Source: JBHHUI01 sp965248775
GTDB lineage: Bacteria > Chloroflexota > Anaerolineae > Anaerolineales > JBHHUI01
NCBI GenBank assembly: GCA_965248775.1
Contig: OZ252150.1
Span: forward strand, 1,736,001-1,800,000
Direction of reading: 5' to 3'
Length of the DNA: 64,000 nt
A model generated the notes under the pieces. It did not search any database, had not been told where the DNA came from, and was given only the letters and a program-made list of their open reading frames with translations. The stretch's first letter is position 1, and each line of letters opens with the position of its first letter. The translations under genes and the position numbers were made by a program. Positions 63,779-64,000 of the stretch are shown here, piece by piece.

Positions 63779-64000
63779 GGCATTACGCTGGTCTCTATGC
63801 TCGCAATGTCAAAGCAAAGTGGGCAGAAATCGCAAACACAGCCCTCGAAGTCCTCCGGCTCCAAATGCCGCTCTTTGACCTGGAGCCTTTGGCTACTTTT
63901 TTTAAGACCCTCACCTGGCGCGAACGCATAACCCGTGCCTGCCGGCAGGGCAGGTGAAGCAAGCTTCGGCTACGACCCGCTCGAATGCCAGAAATGCGGA
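63779..64000 (+). pseudogene. IS91-type transposase C-terminal fragment at window edge
   Basis: On the plus strand the frame reads H-Y-A-G-L-Y-A-R-N-V-K-A-K-W, ..., L-T-W-R-E-R-I-T, then a short palindromic insert ends it in TGA. A shifted frame continues S-F-G-Y-D-P-L-E-C-Q-K-C-G, the zinc motif expected after W-R-E-R-I in IS91-family proteins. The 5' part is missing and the 3' end lies outside the window. Confidence 0.65.

Noticed and set aside
1..64000. CRISPR array
   Set aside because: No regularly spaced repeat of 24-40 nt was seen; the only multi-block repeats (R1, R2) are not regularly spaced and have no cas genes near.

Overview
The window reads like a Chloroflexota (Anaerolineae-like) bacterial chromosome of about 50% GC. 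The supporting signs are a MalT-type ATPase/TPR/BTAD regulator, a sensor kinase with a PDZ-like extracytoplasmic domain, FhaA/FhaB-like FHA proteins, and a sugar-binding lipoprotein with a Val/Glu-rich linker. This assignment is inference from family habits; no marker gene such as 16S rRNA is present. The region is heavily loaded with insertion sequences and broken genes.

Layout. (1) 1-3.5 kb holds Fe-S cluster assembly: sufB and sufC leftward, and a SufR-like repressor plus a SufT-like factor rightward, with divergent promoters whose -35 boxes lie under one symmetrical dyad. (2) 3.6-26.3 kb is a signalling locus ruined by transposition. A BTAD-type regulator is cut by an IS4 and an IS1 element and has an amber codon. 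It is followed by a 46-residue secreted peptide precursor, two small paralogous proteins, a degenerate ImmA/IrrE-like gene, an HNH protein and a sensor kinase gene cut by IS1182, ISAzo13, IS4 and IS701 elements. An intact NarL-type response regulator and a small C4HC3 zinc protein come last. Removing each element plus one target duplication rebuilds exact open frames for both regulators. Two promoter/leader blocks in this locus are near copies with the same internal spacing.

(3) 26.4-33.6 kb is housekeeping: a selenocysteine-containing SelD with a SECIS hairpin, two FHA genes, an M14-type peptidase cut by an IS701-type element, VOC and VanZ-like proteins, ScpA, a zinc-ribbon membrane protein and initiator tRNA-fMet with its promoter and terminator. 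(4) 33.6-36.3 kb contains decayed membrane-protein genes. (5) 36.3-43.6 kb is a serine-cycle cluster: malyl-CoA lyase, malate thiokinase beta and alpha, serine-glyoxylate aminotransferase and PEP carboxylase, behind a long terminator-like hairpin. The beta subunit of malate thiokinase has lost its C-terminus to a frameshift.

(6) 43.8-49.7 kb is a six-gene catabolic operon (cupin, MetE-C-like protein, HisD-like dehydrogenase, LacI regulator, SDR, SMP-30 lactonase) with a perfect 16-bp LacI-type operator at its promoter. (7) 49.7-56 kb has a broken transketolase/PDH-E1-like gene, three SnoaL/NTF2-like genes (one a remnant) and an iron-dependent alcohol dehydrogenase. (8) 56-60.8 kb is a leftward sugar ABC transporter whose binding-protein signal peptide is split by an IS. 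(9) 61.4-64 kb has a GcvT/LigM-like folate-dependent methyltransferase, a RidA protein, a truncated CrtI-like oxidoreductase and an IS91-type transposase fragment.

Together, the demethylase-like protein, serine-cycle genes and alcohol dehydrogenase suggest use of methyl groups or other C1/C2 compounds. Many lesions (frameshifts, amber codons, IS scars) suggest relaxed selection, although some single-base indels could be assembly errors.
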